Source of the DNA: Closterium sp. NIES-65
Taxonomy: Eukaryota; Streptophyta; Zygnematophyceae; Desmidiales; Closteriaceae
Length of the DNA stretch: 64,000 bases
NCBI GenBank assembly: GCA_948144175.1
Contig: CANXME010002003.1
Span: 1 to 64,000 of the forward strand
Reading direction: 5' to 3'
This document shows positions 44,001 to 53,791 of this stretch, piece by piece. Below the pieces are notes generated by a model, which did no database searches, was not told the origin of the DNA, and saw only the letters and a program-made list of their open reading frames with translations. Position 1 is the first letter of the stretch; every line of letters starts with the position of its first letter. Position numbers and translations under genes: made by a program.

Positions 44001-45071
44001 TCTGCCCGACCGTGGTTGACGAGTGGCGCACGTGGTTACTGATGCCGGCCGGCCGGCAGGGTTGACTGGCCGGCACTGAGTAACGGCTGCGGCGGAGTCC
44101 ACCCGCGGCCGGCGAGACGGAATAATGCCGGAACGCGTAGTCAGAGAGCTTCGCTCCTCGTTATCCGCCTGACGTAGATGGCCGACCGAGCCGCTGCTCT
44201 CATGCCTGCCACAGCTGCTGGCATTTTCAGGGGCTATTGTGACGATAGCATTCCCTTCGCTCTGCGCTCTTTCCGCGAGGGCGGAACTAGAAGGGCTCAG
44301 GCGACGGGTCCCCCACGTACTACTAGCAGCAGCAGCGGACTGACTAGGGCGGCCAGGGGCTGAGCTTGCGCGCAGAACGGTGACAAGCGGAGGAGTCGGC
44401 GCAGCAGCTTCCGCGGCGACGCAGGTTCTAGCAGCTGCATTGGTGGGCGCGCAATGGCCTCCCCCGTTTCCCGTCAGCTGGTATCGGCGGAACCCCGCGC
44501 TCCCCGATCGCAAGTCGAGCTGACTAGCCGCATTTCCCGCTTCGACACGCCGCTGCCGGTGCCGCTGCACGTATTGCGTCACGTCAACGTCCGCAAAAAC
44601 CGGAAATTGCGGCACATTAGGACCTAGTAGCGTACTTGAAGTCAGCGACGCGGCTTTAACTCCGCTATCATGAGCGTCCTTCCCCGCTACGCGAGGGGAC
44701 TGCACGCTACTACCGCTCATCGTCAATTCGTCGTCACATCGGGAATACCGCTCGCTATCCTCTGGACTTCGCGAGTCGCCCTTTACGGGCGCTGCGGCAC
44801 CGGTCAGCCGATTATGGATAGTCCCAGCGACCACACGGGGAGCTTCATCATCGCAAATTTTAGTGAAGCGATCCGTGGCGATGCGGCGGGAAAATAGTAG
44901 AAACGGTGACTCGGGAAACCTTGCGTCGCTTCTAGCCAGCGCGGCCTGCCATTTCTCCGTCGCGGCAAATCGAAGAACATCCCACTCGCTGGCATTTGCA
45001 CCTTCATCGTACCTACCACCAGCGGGTGCCGCAGAACGCAGGGGCGCTACTCTCGCCCCTCCATTCATCAT
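41058..45071 (-). CDS. 1337-residue disordered repeat protein of unknown function
   Basis: One uninterrupted minus-strand frame. I do not recognise a domain. Residues 1-60 look folded (EWDVLRFAATEKWQAALARS). Residues about 60-380 are polar and Ser/Ala-rich with YVQRHRQRRVEAG. An acidic run (DEDDSDGEEGEDGDGDDDD) lies near 400. A Glu/Arg coiled-coil-like part follows. Then come about 30 six-residue units of GRTREE type, a short block SWQDLYVHCDVADLWQEAL that looks folded, and ten-residue units of ASAASAGTAA type. The C-terminus is basic and Gly-rich. The length of open frame, the TGA end and the block conserved in style at both ends support a real gene. A cytoskeletal or nuclear scaffold is only a guess. 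No intron is needed. Confidence 0.6.
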   Translation of the reverse strand: MMNGGARVAPLRSAAPAGGRYDEGANASEWDVLRFAATEKWQAALARSDARFPESPFLLFSRRIATDRFTKICDDEAPRVVAGTIHNRLTGAAAPVKGDSRSPEDSERYSRCDDELTMSGSSVQSPRVAGKDAHDSGVKAASLTSSTLLGPNVPQFPVFADVDVTQYVQRHRQRRVEAGNAASQLDLRSGSAGFRRYQLTGNGGGHCAPTNAAARTCVAAEAAAPTPPLVTVLRASSAPGRPSQSAAAASSTWGTRRLSPSSSALAERAQSEGNAIVTIAPENASSCGRHESSGSVGHLRQADNEERSSLTTRSGIIPSRRPRVDSAAAVTQCRPVNPAGRPASVTTCATRQPRSGRTVSCAGGRAVGLVRAAKAEMGEEGEGKGDEDDSDGEEGEDGDGDDDDVVLAMPVGIVRRGVAGAAPGEWGTTVERTGLVAREAAHGWGGRIGGPGGRVCDAGDEDDDNGDVIICKPVEVKVTCFATPVIRRRVSRSAGGKLSARGAAGGRKDAARVSGGAPLRRIARRGTAAGATLGPGSEGSETGIASTNVALPVLVHKGMVLCDGVRSRCETGRDGETETDGQEGREDEAQDGKGIRRHAHKVAAQSECAEQSERVERAERAERAERAEELVRGREGVAAEAQESRAAADEAQGEDEKRSGGVSAPSPAVSAPSRAVSAPSLGAATVIDEGSIREQLQLIAEAMARRAGREEARRREEGRTREEGRIREEGRTREEGRTREEGRTREEGRIREEGRTREEGRTREEGRTREEGRTREEGRTREEGRIREEGRTREEGRTREEGRTREEGRTREEGRTREEGRTREEGRTREEGRTREEGRTREKGRIREKGWIREEGRSREEGRSREEGRSREEGRSREEGRGREEGRSREEGGIKEEVGSREEGRIRKQLQLTKGVEEGGNRQQVGPHGVQPDCAYLATPSAYLAQPSAYLSAMDTLSWQDLYVHCDVADLWQEALGKRAYGFGNASTAASAASAGTAAASAASAGTAAASAASAGTAVASAASAGTAAASAASAGTAAASAASAGTAAASADSAGAAAGSVAAGTAGAKSLAVAPPPTLPPAFAAAGLSLSAPHQGLHTTLRYSLPPRPKRPLQAAQPVKGDGRVNPPRTIRQKKPVRPIRPGDAMGPAPLVRPWRSDRVMRSPEGIRPAPGSAARRALTVAAVTGSDAVTGDAVTGHAAADGDGDASRGSSEGDTASPGPAARRALAVTAVTGSATAANGASTGGAGGGGGGGGDGSSGHSIATHGRSANSLNAALARMRSAVREAAAGEVVMLRAERKLLPAAQAMTSLPKSQAGGGGNEAFLRGDSNPTMIGG
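41900..42110 (-). repeat. 30-bp coding repeat (Ala/Ser decapeptide)
   Basis: About seven units of AGCAGCAGTACCAGCACTAG type, in frame, within the 1337-residue protein. Confidence 0.92.
42380..42930 (-). repeat. 18-bp coding repeat (GRTREE hexapeptide)
   Basis: About 30 units of CCCCTCCTCTCTAGTCCG (plus strand), in frame, within the 1337-residue protein. A few units have ATCCG or ACTCCG variants. Confidence 0.95.
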
Positions 45072-46017
45072 GCGCTCTCGTGCGCCTTTAAGTTAGAGCT
45101 ATGGATCTCGGTGTTTAGTACTGCTCGCAATCAATCGTACTCTGGAACATGTCACCTCGCGCTCTTACAAGAACCAAAGCCATCTTTGCTTCTAGCAGTC
45201 TTTGGAATCAAGTGCCGTTTTCTCTCGTGTGTCCTGTAACTAATCGTGTTATTGAGCCTAAGCAGAGTGATGCTAGACGAGAGGGCGGCGTGTGTGAAGT
45301 AAAATTAGGTGAAATGCCAATTGGCATTAGCAATGCTGTGCTAAGTTCGCGTCGCATTTCGTCTACAACACGAAACAATTGTAGTTGGATGCATTTGGTA
45401 GCTGCATTCGCTACAGTGGAAAGGACGCTTCGCGATCACTTTGGCCTCCGTTAGATTAGATCCAAACCGTTCCTGCATTTTGCAAACTCACCCAAGAACG
45501 GACCGCGTCTCCTTCTACTGTAGCTAAATGTCAAGAGGGGCTCGTGACATATTTTTCTCAGCACGTTCAAATGACGACCTTTTCTAACTCTTCGCGTCGC
45601 GTTCCCGTACATGCATCCGTTATAGACTGTTGCACACACGTACTGATTAGACGTCAACACAACGGCGCTGTTCTGTAGGCGTTAAAATTTCCAAAAACTG
45701 GGTCCGCAGAATCTTCGTTGATAAGTTGTCATCTGCCTATCAAGGTTTGGTGATAAGAAAGGTCCTGCCGAACGTGTTTGCGCCAAATTTAACGCATCAG
45801 CCTGCAGAACGCCACTTTTGGGGCGCACGAATTTAACCGTCTGCAAGCTCGAAGTTGTTGCTTCGCCGAGCAAATGGTCGCACACAGACCTCTGGATAGG
45901 ATTTGAGGTACTCTTTCGTGTAAGGCCAACACCCAGCTTTTACTCTTTCAGTAAGGGTGCTTCACAGAAACTGCTCTTAAAAATCAGGGTGCAAACAATT
46001 AAATGAATCGTCTCTTA
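45072..46017. other. Intergenic region
   Basis: Upstream region of the 1337-residue gene (read leftwards), then about 900 bp without a recognisable gene up to the retroelement nest. Confidence 0.5.
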
Positions 46018-46371
46018 TGTTGAATCTTGTTACGAGTGCAATTGAGTGAACGAACGAGAATTGCACTATCGAAGCAAGAATACAATAAGCGAGGGCGTGA
46101 GCAAAGAATATATAGCGAAACTACAGTGGTAACGGTAATGGTCTGTGGTAGTCGCGCGACGAGCCTGGGACTGAGGTTGGGAAAGTGTCGAGGCGTAGGC
46201 CCGGAGCGCGGGTTACCAGCCGAGCCGTGAGGTCGGGATGCGATGTGCAAAAAATGGCGGGATGATTGTCGATGCGATGATCGCGAGTGGTAACGGTGCT
46301 AACTGCGGTGCTATAGTGATGTACGCGTTGAGCAGGGATGCGAAGTAAGGAAAAGGGATTTTCCTTACACT
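46018..46371 (-). repeat. Putative 3' LTR of the Ty3/gypsy element
   Basis: Reads TG...CA on either strand (starts TGTTGAATCTTG, ends TTTTCCTTACA). On its right is a purine tract on the minus strand (AGGAGGGGGGGGGTA), which is where a polypurine tract belongs. The partner LTR is outside the window, so the limits are inferred. Confidence 0.5.
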
Positions 46372-46399
46372 ACCCCCCCCCCTCCTAAGGAGGTCCTTC

Positions 46400-47105
46400 T
46401 TACGAAAGCGCATGGACGTCTTTGAAGTTTCGGCTGCGCAGATATTCGGTGAGGACAGGGTGGTTTTCTATTCTGTCCAGGGGAACCCAGTTGTCCTCGG
46501 TAGGTGTACGGTCTTTCCAGCGGATCAGGAACTCGATCTTTCGGGCTCCTCGGGGGTCGCGAACTCTGTGACTCAGGATTTTGTCGGGGGTGATGATTGG
46601 TTCGGATGGTGGTCGTGCCATGCTGGATGGTCGGTGTCGTGGGAGTTGGCCGGTGGATGGTACGTAAGGGCGAAGCAAGCTGACGTGGAACGAGGAGCTG
46701 ACGTACCAGTCAGCAGGGAGGAGGAGGTGTGCGGTGACAGGTGTGATCATGTGGCTAATTCGAAATGGCCCACAGTATCGGGGGCGGAGTTTTGGAGTGA
46801 TGGGCAGGCGGAAGTTTTGAGTGTCGAGTAAAACGAGGTCGTCGGGCTGATAAGTGACAGGTCTGCGGTGGCGGTCGCCGTTGCGTTTAGCGATGATGTT
46901 CGATTTTTTGATTGCTTCTGCTGCCCTGGTCCGTGCTGCTTGCAAAATCTCGGCAAATTGTTGCGCACGTGGAACGGGGTTGTTGAGATTTGGGGTCATG
47001 GGTACTGTGGGGTCTTGTCCGTAATTCAGGTAAAACGGCGACTGTTGGGTCGTGGCAGATGGCGCGTTGTTGTATGCGAATTCGATGAGTGGCAGCTGCT
47101 GCTCC
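46400..47105 (-). pseudogene. Gypsy integrase C-terminus with chromodomain
   Basis: Open from about 47105 to 46400. It contains PLIEFAYNNAPSAT, a GPF/Y-type module (KLRPRYCGPFRI) and a chromodomain (EFLIRWKDRTPTEDNWVP, then HPVLTEYL). Chromodomains direct integration to particular chromatin. The 5' end is cut by Copia-1. Confidence 0.85.
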
Positions 47106-47238
47106 TGAGAAGAATAGAACGAGAATGAAATGAACTATGAACGAAGTGAGTACAAATAGGAAACCCTAATAGGGTTGTACCCCCTATGGGATACCCCACT
47201 ATAGCCTAGACAAGTAAATAAACTATAATGTTCTGACA
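47106..47238 (-). repeat. 3' LTR of Copia-1
   Basis: About 133 bp. On the minus strand it starts TGTCAGAACATTATAG, like the LTRs of Copia-2 (TGTCAGATTTATATG) and Copia-3 (TGTCAGAATGTTATC), and shares the block GGCTATAGTGGGGTA. Confidence 0.8.
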
Positions 47239-47451
47239 CACCCCCATAGGCAAAGTGGGGGAGAACAAGGGGTCACAAGACCAGTCAAGCAAAGCAAGGC
47301 AAAGCTCAGGGTGGATCACAAAGTCACCACACATTCCGAGCACAAGGTCAAAGGCCAGGAGGCCAGTTCACAAGCAAGATCACATATAGGTATACAAAAG
47401 GCTAAGCAAGCAAGAGCAAGAGTATATATATATGTGACAGTACAAGCAAGG

Positions 47452-48530
47452 TCAAGAAGTAAGCAAGTGAGGCAAGACAGGCACAAGCCCCAACTGAGTG
47501 CAGAAGCGCTGATGATCACAAGGCGCAAGTGCCTTGGTGAAGACATCAGCAGTGTTGGCCTCAGAGGCCACGTACGCAAGCCGCAACTGTCCACGCTGCT
47601 GCAGCTCACGCGCAAGAAAGTAGCGGAGAGCAATGTGCTTTGTCCTGTGCTCCAGGCGCTGCTCTCGACACAAGGCCAGCATGGCCTTGTTGTCCACGTA
47701 CAAGACCGGAGGAGAACGAGGCGGCTCTCCAAGGTCGGTCAGCAGGTAGGTGAGCCAGCGAAGCTCCTGTGCAGCCATAGCCACGGCGTAGATCTCAGCC
47801 TCACAACTGGAGCCAAGAACAGAAGACGAGCGGGTAGCTCGCCACGAAACAGTGCCGGAACCAAGACTAAAAGTGTAACCCTGTGACGACCGCTGCGTAG
47901 CCTGGTCGTCAGCCAAAGAAGCGTCCGCATGCCCAGTGAGGACCACTGGACTGCGCCCTCCAAGCACTAGCCCCATGCCCGACGTGCGCAGAAACAGCGA
48001 CGGGTCTGCAGTGGAAGGAGCAAACCCAAGTGCCGCCAGCGTAGTCCTCAATGTGTCGTGCCACTCACGCGGTGCCTGGCGGAGACCGTAGACTGGACGC
48101 CGGAGACTCCACTGGGTACCAGCAGGGAAAGGCCCAGTGAAGCCAGGTGGGCGACGCAGCCAGATCTCCTCGTGCAGGCTGCCCTGCAAGAAAGCAGTGC
48201 TGAAGTCGAGAGAGTGCAGCTCGTAGTCACGGTGAGCAGCAACGTGCAGCAGTACCCGAAGAGTGGTCATCTTCGGGGTGGGGGAGAAGGTCTAAAAGTA
48301 GTCAACTCCCTGCCGCTGACTGAAGCCACGAGCCACGTAACGCGCCTTGAAGACAGGCGGAGAACCCGGCGGCCGCTTCACCCTGAAAATCCACATGCCA
48401 CTGACGATGTTCGCCCCAGGAGGGGGGACAGCGTCAACGTAGGTGCCTGTGGACTTCCAAGAAGCCATCTCTGCATCCATAGCTGCCTGCCACTGAGAGG
48501 AGTAGGACCCTCTATCGCCTCCGCGTAAGA
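47452..48530 (-). pseudogene. Copia-1 reverse transcriptase / RNase H, internally deleted
   Basis: RT start (MWIFRVKRPPGSPPVFKARY, YVARGFSQRQGVDYF) is followed by TAG at 48294-48292 where Copia-2 has Glu. After SLFLRT the sequence jumps to SGMGLVLGG: about 170 codons present in Copia-2, including the YVDD box, are missing. RNase H (LTGHADASLADDQATQRSS, YVDNKAMLALCREQRLEHR) remains. The enzyme cannot polymerise. Confidence 0.88.
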
Positions 48531-51500
48531 GCGCGGAGTCAGGATGTCTAGTGCATCCGGGTCTCCCTCAGGGGTGAGCAGTACAGACGCGAGATGAGGT
48601 GAAGCGGCGGCCAGACACTGAAACTCCTCCTGCCTGTCCTCTAGGACGTCCGTGCCAAGGGCACACTCACCCCCAACGGACGGAGGACAGGCAGACTCAG
48701 ACTCAATGACAAGACTAGCAGCGTAGTCGAGACGACAGCGCGCAGCAAAGTCGACGAGCTCAGTAACAAGGGCAGACGCAGCAGAAGACTCGAACGAAGG
48801 GTCAGTGACGGCAGTAGCAAGGAGACGCGTGACAGTAGGACTGGCAGCACGAAGAGAGTCCGACTCCGGGTCGGGAAGAGGAGGAAGAGAGGAAGGAGGA
48901 GGAGAAGGCAAAGGGGCACGCAGAGGAGCAGTGGACGGACGTAGAGACATCCGGTGCGTGCCAGGGACAGGAGGAGGACGCTGACGCGAACCGTGACCAC
49001 TAGTGCGCTCAGCACGAACAGGCGACGCAGGACGTGACGCAGGCTCACGACGCTCGGTAAGACCTCCAGTCGGACCTGTGTAGGGAGAAGGAGCAGGCAA
49101 AGGGGAGGCAGGCTGTAGCTGTGACTGTGACTGGACAGGCTGTGGACCCTCTAAGGGAGGAGGAGGAGGACCAGAAGAAGGTGTAAGACCAAGAACCTGC
49201 TGCAGGAGTGGAACGAAGTACGGTCGGGGCCGCGTGGCGACGCCAGAAACAGCAGGGACAGCACCAGTACCCCCAGCAGGAGTACCCGCTCCAGCAGCAC
49301 CTCCAGTAGCTCCAGAACCCCTAGCAGCACCTCCAGCAGCCCCAGAACCTCCACCAGCACCAGGAGCACTGCCAGTCGGACCGCCAGCGGTAGTCTCAGC
49401 GCCAACACGCTCAGCAGCACCAGCTCCAGGAGAACCCGCAAGCCCAGCAGCTCCAGTACTCCTAATACGAGCACCTCCGGGACGCGCGGCAGCAGCACCC
49501 TCAGTAGCCGAAGAACCTCCAGCACCAGCAGCATGCCTCCAGCGCCGGGAAAACCACTCACGCAGCTCCTGTGGGGAGAGTGGCTCTCGGCGAGACGAGG
49601 CACCCGGAGAACCCCCAGGCGAAGAACCTCCAGTCTCAGCACCCCTAGGCTCAGCACCCCCAGGCTCAGCACCCCCAGGCTCAGCACCCCCAGGCTCAGC
49701 ACCCCCAGGCTCAGCACCCCCAGACTCCGCACCCCCAAGCTCCGCACCCCTAGGCTCAGCACCCCCAGGCACAGCACCCCCAGCAGCACCACAGTCACTA
49801 GTGACCTCGACAGGCTCGACCGCGTCTACCTGGGACACACCTGAAGGGGCAGGACCCTGAGGGGGAAGGGGGTCTACCGGGGGGGGACCTGGTACCAAGA
49901 AGAGCGGGGGTGGGGGGAGGGGCGGAGTGCGGTAGGGGAAGAGGCGGTAGTAGGGTACCGACTCGTCAAACGTGACGTCCTGGGAGGACAGAACACGGCG
50001 AGAGGTGGGGTGGTAGAAGTGCCACACAGGGGCGTCGGGGGGGAACCCCAGGAAGACGCAGGGAGCAGCGCGAGGGGACAGCTTGTCCGCAGACAAGTCG
50101 CGGACAAACGCCCGAGATCCCCAGACCTAGAACGCCGACGCATCGCCAACCTTCCCCGTCCACAGCAGGGCCGGGGAGGTCTCCGGCCTGGAGACCCTGA
50201 GGTGGAGGTTGATCTGATGCGCCGCGTACTTGACCGCAAACGGCCACAGAAAATGGGGGGCAGCCGCATGCATCATAGACGTACGAGCGACGTCCATGAC
50301 CATGCCAATGCGGCGCTCTGCAATCCCATTTTGCTGCGGTGAGTCCGGAAGCGTGAAGGTCTGACGGATGCCTCGCGCACGACAGTAGGCACGCAGAAGG
50401 CCAGAGGAGAACTCTCCGCCTCTGTCCGAGTGCAGACGCAGCACAGGAAAGTCCGAGCCAAAGCTCTGCCTGAGCTGGAGACGAGCTGCGCGGATCCAGT
50501 CGATCAGCACCTCTGTGACATCACCCTTGCTGCGCAAGGGGAAGACTGTGGTGTAACGCGAGTAGTCGTCAACCACCAGCAGGAAGTAGCGCTCGTGACC
50601 GAGTCCACGGACGCGGGCAGGGCCCCACACGTCCATGTGAAGCGTTTGCAACGGAGCCTCTGTCGGAGGAAACTGGGAGGAGAGAGGGGCAGCACGCTGG
50701 CGCCCCTCGACACAGGGGACATAGGCAGGGCCAGGGCCCTGAGGAAGGGGAGGGAGGGACCGGGGGAGACCAGACACAAGAAGACGGGAGGCCATGCCTC
50801 TGAGCCGAAGCAGAGAGCGGTGACCCAGGCGGTGGTGCCAGAGGAGAGTCTCGTGAGACAGGCGGCGACAAGAACAGGGGGCAGACTCTGGACCAGACCT
50901 GGACGCTGCAGCAAACACCTGACCTGACGAAGGGACCCTACCAGACTCAGGAACTGGAGGAGAAGCAGTTGTCAGTGTGTACAGGCTCGACCCTGGCTGA
51001 CGTGTAAACGTAGCCAGGTGTCGACCTGTGCGAGCCTCTGTGCAGTGCGTCACCCGCTGACGAGCAGGGGTGAACTGGTGGACTCCCGCATCCTGTAGGT
51101 CAGCACCACTCACCAAGTTCGTAGAGAACAAGGGGAGGTAGAGACCAGACAGGGTGCCAGAGGGAGCCGCCGGACATGGGAGGACTGTGGAAAAGTGAGA
51201 CAGGACAGGACCCCCAGAGGGGTCAGCCAGGGACACCGCAACCGGCCGACTGAGCGGCGTGAGTGTGGTGCGGTCCCGAAAGAAGGAGCGAGACGCTCCA
51301 GAGTCAAGAGTGAAGGTGTGGGAGGCCGAGGCCGACGCAGTACCTGAGAGCGCAGACTCACTAGTACCTGAGAGAGCAGCCTCACCAGTACCTGAGAGCG
51401 CAGACGCACTGGCACTCAGAGCAGAAGCCTCACTGACACCTAGAGCAGTAGTACCAATGCCCGGGTCGGGCGGGAAACACCGGTAACAGTCACCCTCATC

Positions 51501-51795
51501 ACTAATGGTCACAGCATCAATGGCAGCAAGGATAGCATCAAAGTCAAGATCAAAGATAGCTACACCAGCCCTAGACAGCTCTCCCCAACGGGGGATCTCC
51601 GCGGCCTCCGGGAACTGCTGACGCCAAGCGTCCGTTAGGCGGCCAAAGCAGCGCTGGGCGGTGTGGGTACCCCCACACTGCTCTCCAGCACGGTCGCCAG
51701 TGCGAAGGACGTAGGTGCAAGGACCAAAACCCCCACCACGCTGACGCTGGGTGTACCACTCACGGAGCTGCTGAGGCGTCGGGAGGTCGCGAGAA

Positions 51796-51824
<29 letters not shown>
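48531..51824 (-). pseudogene. Copia-1 protease and integrase region with variable linker
   Basis: In one frame from the gag end: a Cys/His region, protease active site (TFTLDSGASRSFF), GAG-pre-integrase, integrase core (HMDVWGPARV, RLHSDRGGEF, NGIAERR), the end of the integrase (KLSPRAAPCVFLGF), then a Pro/Gly/Ala/Glu-rich linker of repeated GGAEP units. TAG interrupts it at 50129-50127. A frameshift near 48500 separates it from RT. Confidence 0.85.
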
Positions 51825-51826
<2 letters not shown>

Positions 51827-52883
51827 ACTGGCGCTGACCACCCCCAGTGCTGCTCCGCTGCGAAGCGCCACTCCGACCACCTCCACCACCGCCACCGCCA
51901 CCTCCGCCCCCGCCTCCGCCTCCACCGCCGCCGCCTCCGCCACCTCTGCTCCCACCGCCACCGCCGCCGCCACCCCCGCCCCCACTGCCGCCACTAGCAC
52001 CCCCACCCCCGCCACCACCTCCACCGCCACCCCCACTCCCTCCGCCGCCTCCACCGCCACCTTCACCGCCCCCGCTGGCCCCACCCGCTCCCTTGCCCCC
52101 CTTGCCCTTGCCAGAGCGGCGTCTCCCGCTAGGGGCAGACGCCGCACCGACCGACTCAAGACCAACGAGGTCGGCCGCAGCAGCAGAGGCGACAGAGGGC
52201 AGGAGAGGGGAAGGAGAACACCCCTCAAAGATGGGGGCGTGGGGGTCACCTCGAGAGGCTCTTACAGCGACTATGCTCTTCTCCGCCGCTAGGAGGGCCT
52301 TCTCGAGGCTGTCGACTGTGAGGGTGGTGGGACAGACCGCGAGGAAGTGGTCCCGGACTACACGAAGGGAGTCAGGGAGGCGAGTGACTAAAAAGTAGAG
52401 AGTGATGTACATGGGGGGGGGGTTCGTGGCGCAGAAGTCAGCAGGAAGCGCAGCGCGGTAGCGAGTGTCACTAGTGCGGAGGTGCTTAATGAGGTCAGCG
52501 ACAGTGGGAAAGGCGGCAAGGTCAGGGAAGAGGAAGGGGAGCATGAGGCGGCTCAGTGCGGCAGTGGCAGGGGAGGAGTAGCGCGCAACTACAGCGTCGT
52601 ACAAGGTCTGGGCACTCTTGTACTGGCTAAAGTGCCCGCGCTCAGCGGTAGGCAGGTGGCGATGCACAGCAAGACGTGCAGCAGCATCGCGCGTGGCCCA
52701 CTGTGAGCAAACAGTGGCGTCAGCATCAGCAGCAGGGGCAGGGACGACGCCAGAGGTGAGGTCAAAGAGAGAAAGACCGTCTGCCCTATCGCACTGTAAG
52801 AACAGCTGCAGGTCGTCGAGCCAGACCTCAAAGTCAATGGCACGACCCTCAGCGTCAAAAGCTAGGACACTAGGGGTAGCCAT
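51825..52883 (-). pseudogene. Copia-1 gag
   Basis: From ATG 52883 (MATPSVLAFDAEG): a UBN2/Gag-type capsid domain (FEVWLDDLQLFLQCDRAD, YDAVVARYSSPATAALSRL), then a long Gly-rich tract. TAG 51827-51825 lies in a poly-Gln tract where Copia-2 reads through with Gln. The gag and pol parts are in the same frame on both sides. Confidence 0.85.
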
Positions 52884-52899
52884 GACTGCAGCCGGCGAT

Positions 52900-53700
52900 C
52901 TCACCAGACAGGACGGGTGGGGGAGCACAGCAGCACAGCCAACACGGCAGCTCGGCCGGCCCAGCAGCAACAGCAGCACCTCAGCACCAGCGGCTCGGCT
53001 CCTCGGGAGGCTCGGGTGGCTCGGGCGGCTCGGGTGCTCAGCGGCACAGGCGGCTCTGTCGACCCGAGCGGCTCTGCAGCTCGGGCGGCTCGGGCGGCTC
53101 GGGTGACGCGGGTGGCACGGGCGGCTCCGGCGTCGTGACGGGCGGCTCACGGGCGGCTCGCGGGCGGCTCACAGGCGGCTGAACGGCGGCTCACGCGCGG
53201 CTCACAGGCTGCTGTCGGGCGGCTCACGGGCGGCTCACGGGCGGCGCACGGGCGGCTCACAGGCGGTTCACGGGCGGCGCACGGGCGGCTCACAGGCGGT
53301 TCACGGGCGGCGCATGAGCGGCTCACGGGCAGCTCACGGGCGGCTGAAGGCGGCTGACGGGCGGCACACGCGCTCACGGGCAGCTGAGGGCGGCGCACGG
53401 GCGGCTCACGAGCGGCTGAGGGCGGCGCGCGGGCGGCTCACGGGCGGCTGAGGGCGGCGCACGGGCGGCGCGCAGATGGCGCACGGGCGGCCTGGGGCCT
53501 GGCGAGGGGCGCGCGGGCTGTGTAGGGCGGCGCGCGGGCTCTAAGGTGGCGCGCGGGCTGCGTAGGGCGGCGCGCTGGCTCTAGGGCGGCGTGCGGGCTC
53601 GAAGGGCGGCGCGCGGGCTGCTAAGGGCGGCGCGCGGGCTGCAAAGGGCGGCGCGCGGGCGGCTAAGGGCCGGAACGGGCGGCGCGCGAGCGTGAAAGAG
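52900..53700 (-). repeat. GC-rich tandem arrays in the Copia-1 leader
   Basis: Successive arrays with different units: GGCGGCTCGGGTGGCTCGG-like, CGGGCGGCTCA-like and GGCGGCGCGCGGGCT-like. They lie between the gag start and the primer-binding-like site. Confidence 0.88.
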
Positions 53701-53791
53701 AGAGCCCGGAGCGCGCTCCGGGCAGAAAAAAAAGTCGAAGTAGTGGTGGGCCCTAAGCACAGTTCCCACAGGGGAACCTGCTCGATACCGC

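Larger units (their letters stand above)
47106..53791 (-). mobile_element. Copia-1 retrotransposon, minus strand, lacking its 5' LTR
   Basis: The 3' LTR is at 47106-47238, next to the purine tract seen as CCCCCATAGGCAAAGTGGGG on the plus strand. RT/RNase H, integrase, protease and gag follow to 51825-52883, then a GC-rich leader to about 53791. The right end starts with a primer-binding-like GCGGTATCGAGCAGG and a leader resembling Copia-2, but no LTR precedes it; gypsy sequence begins at once. Stops and a 0.5-kb RT deletion make it inactive. Confidence 0.85.

Noticed and set aside
42288-44019. Plus-strand Pro/Leu/Ser frames opposite the 1337-residue gene
   Set aside because: Shadows of the 18-bp repeat; the minus frame is longer and has non-repetitive ends.
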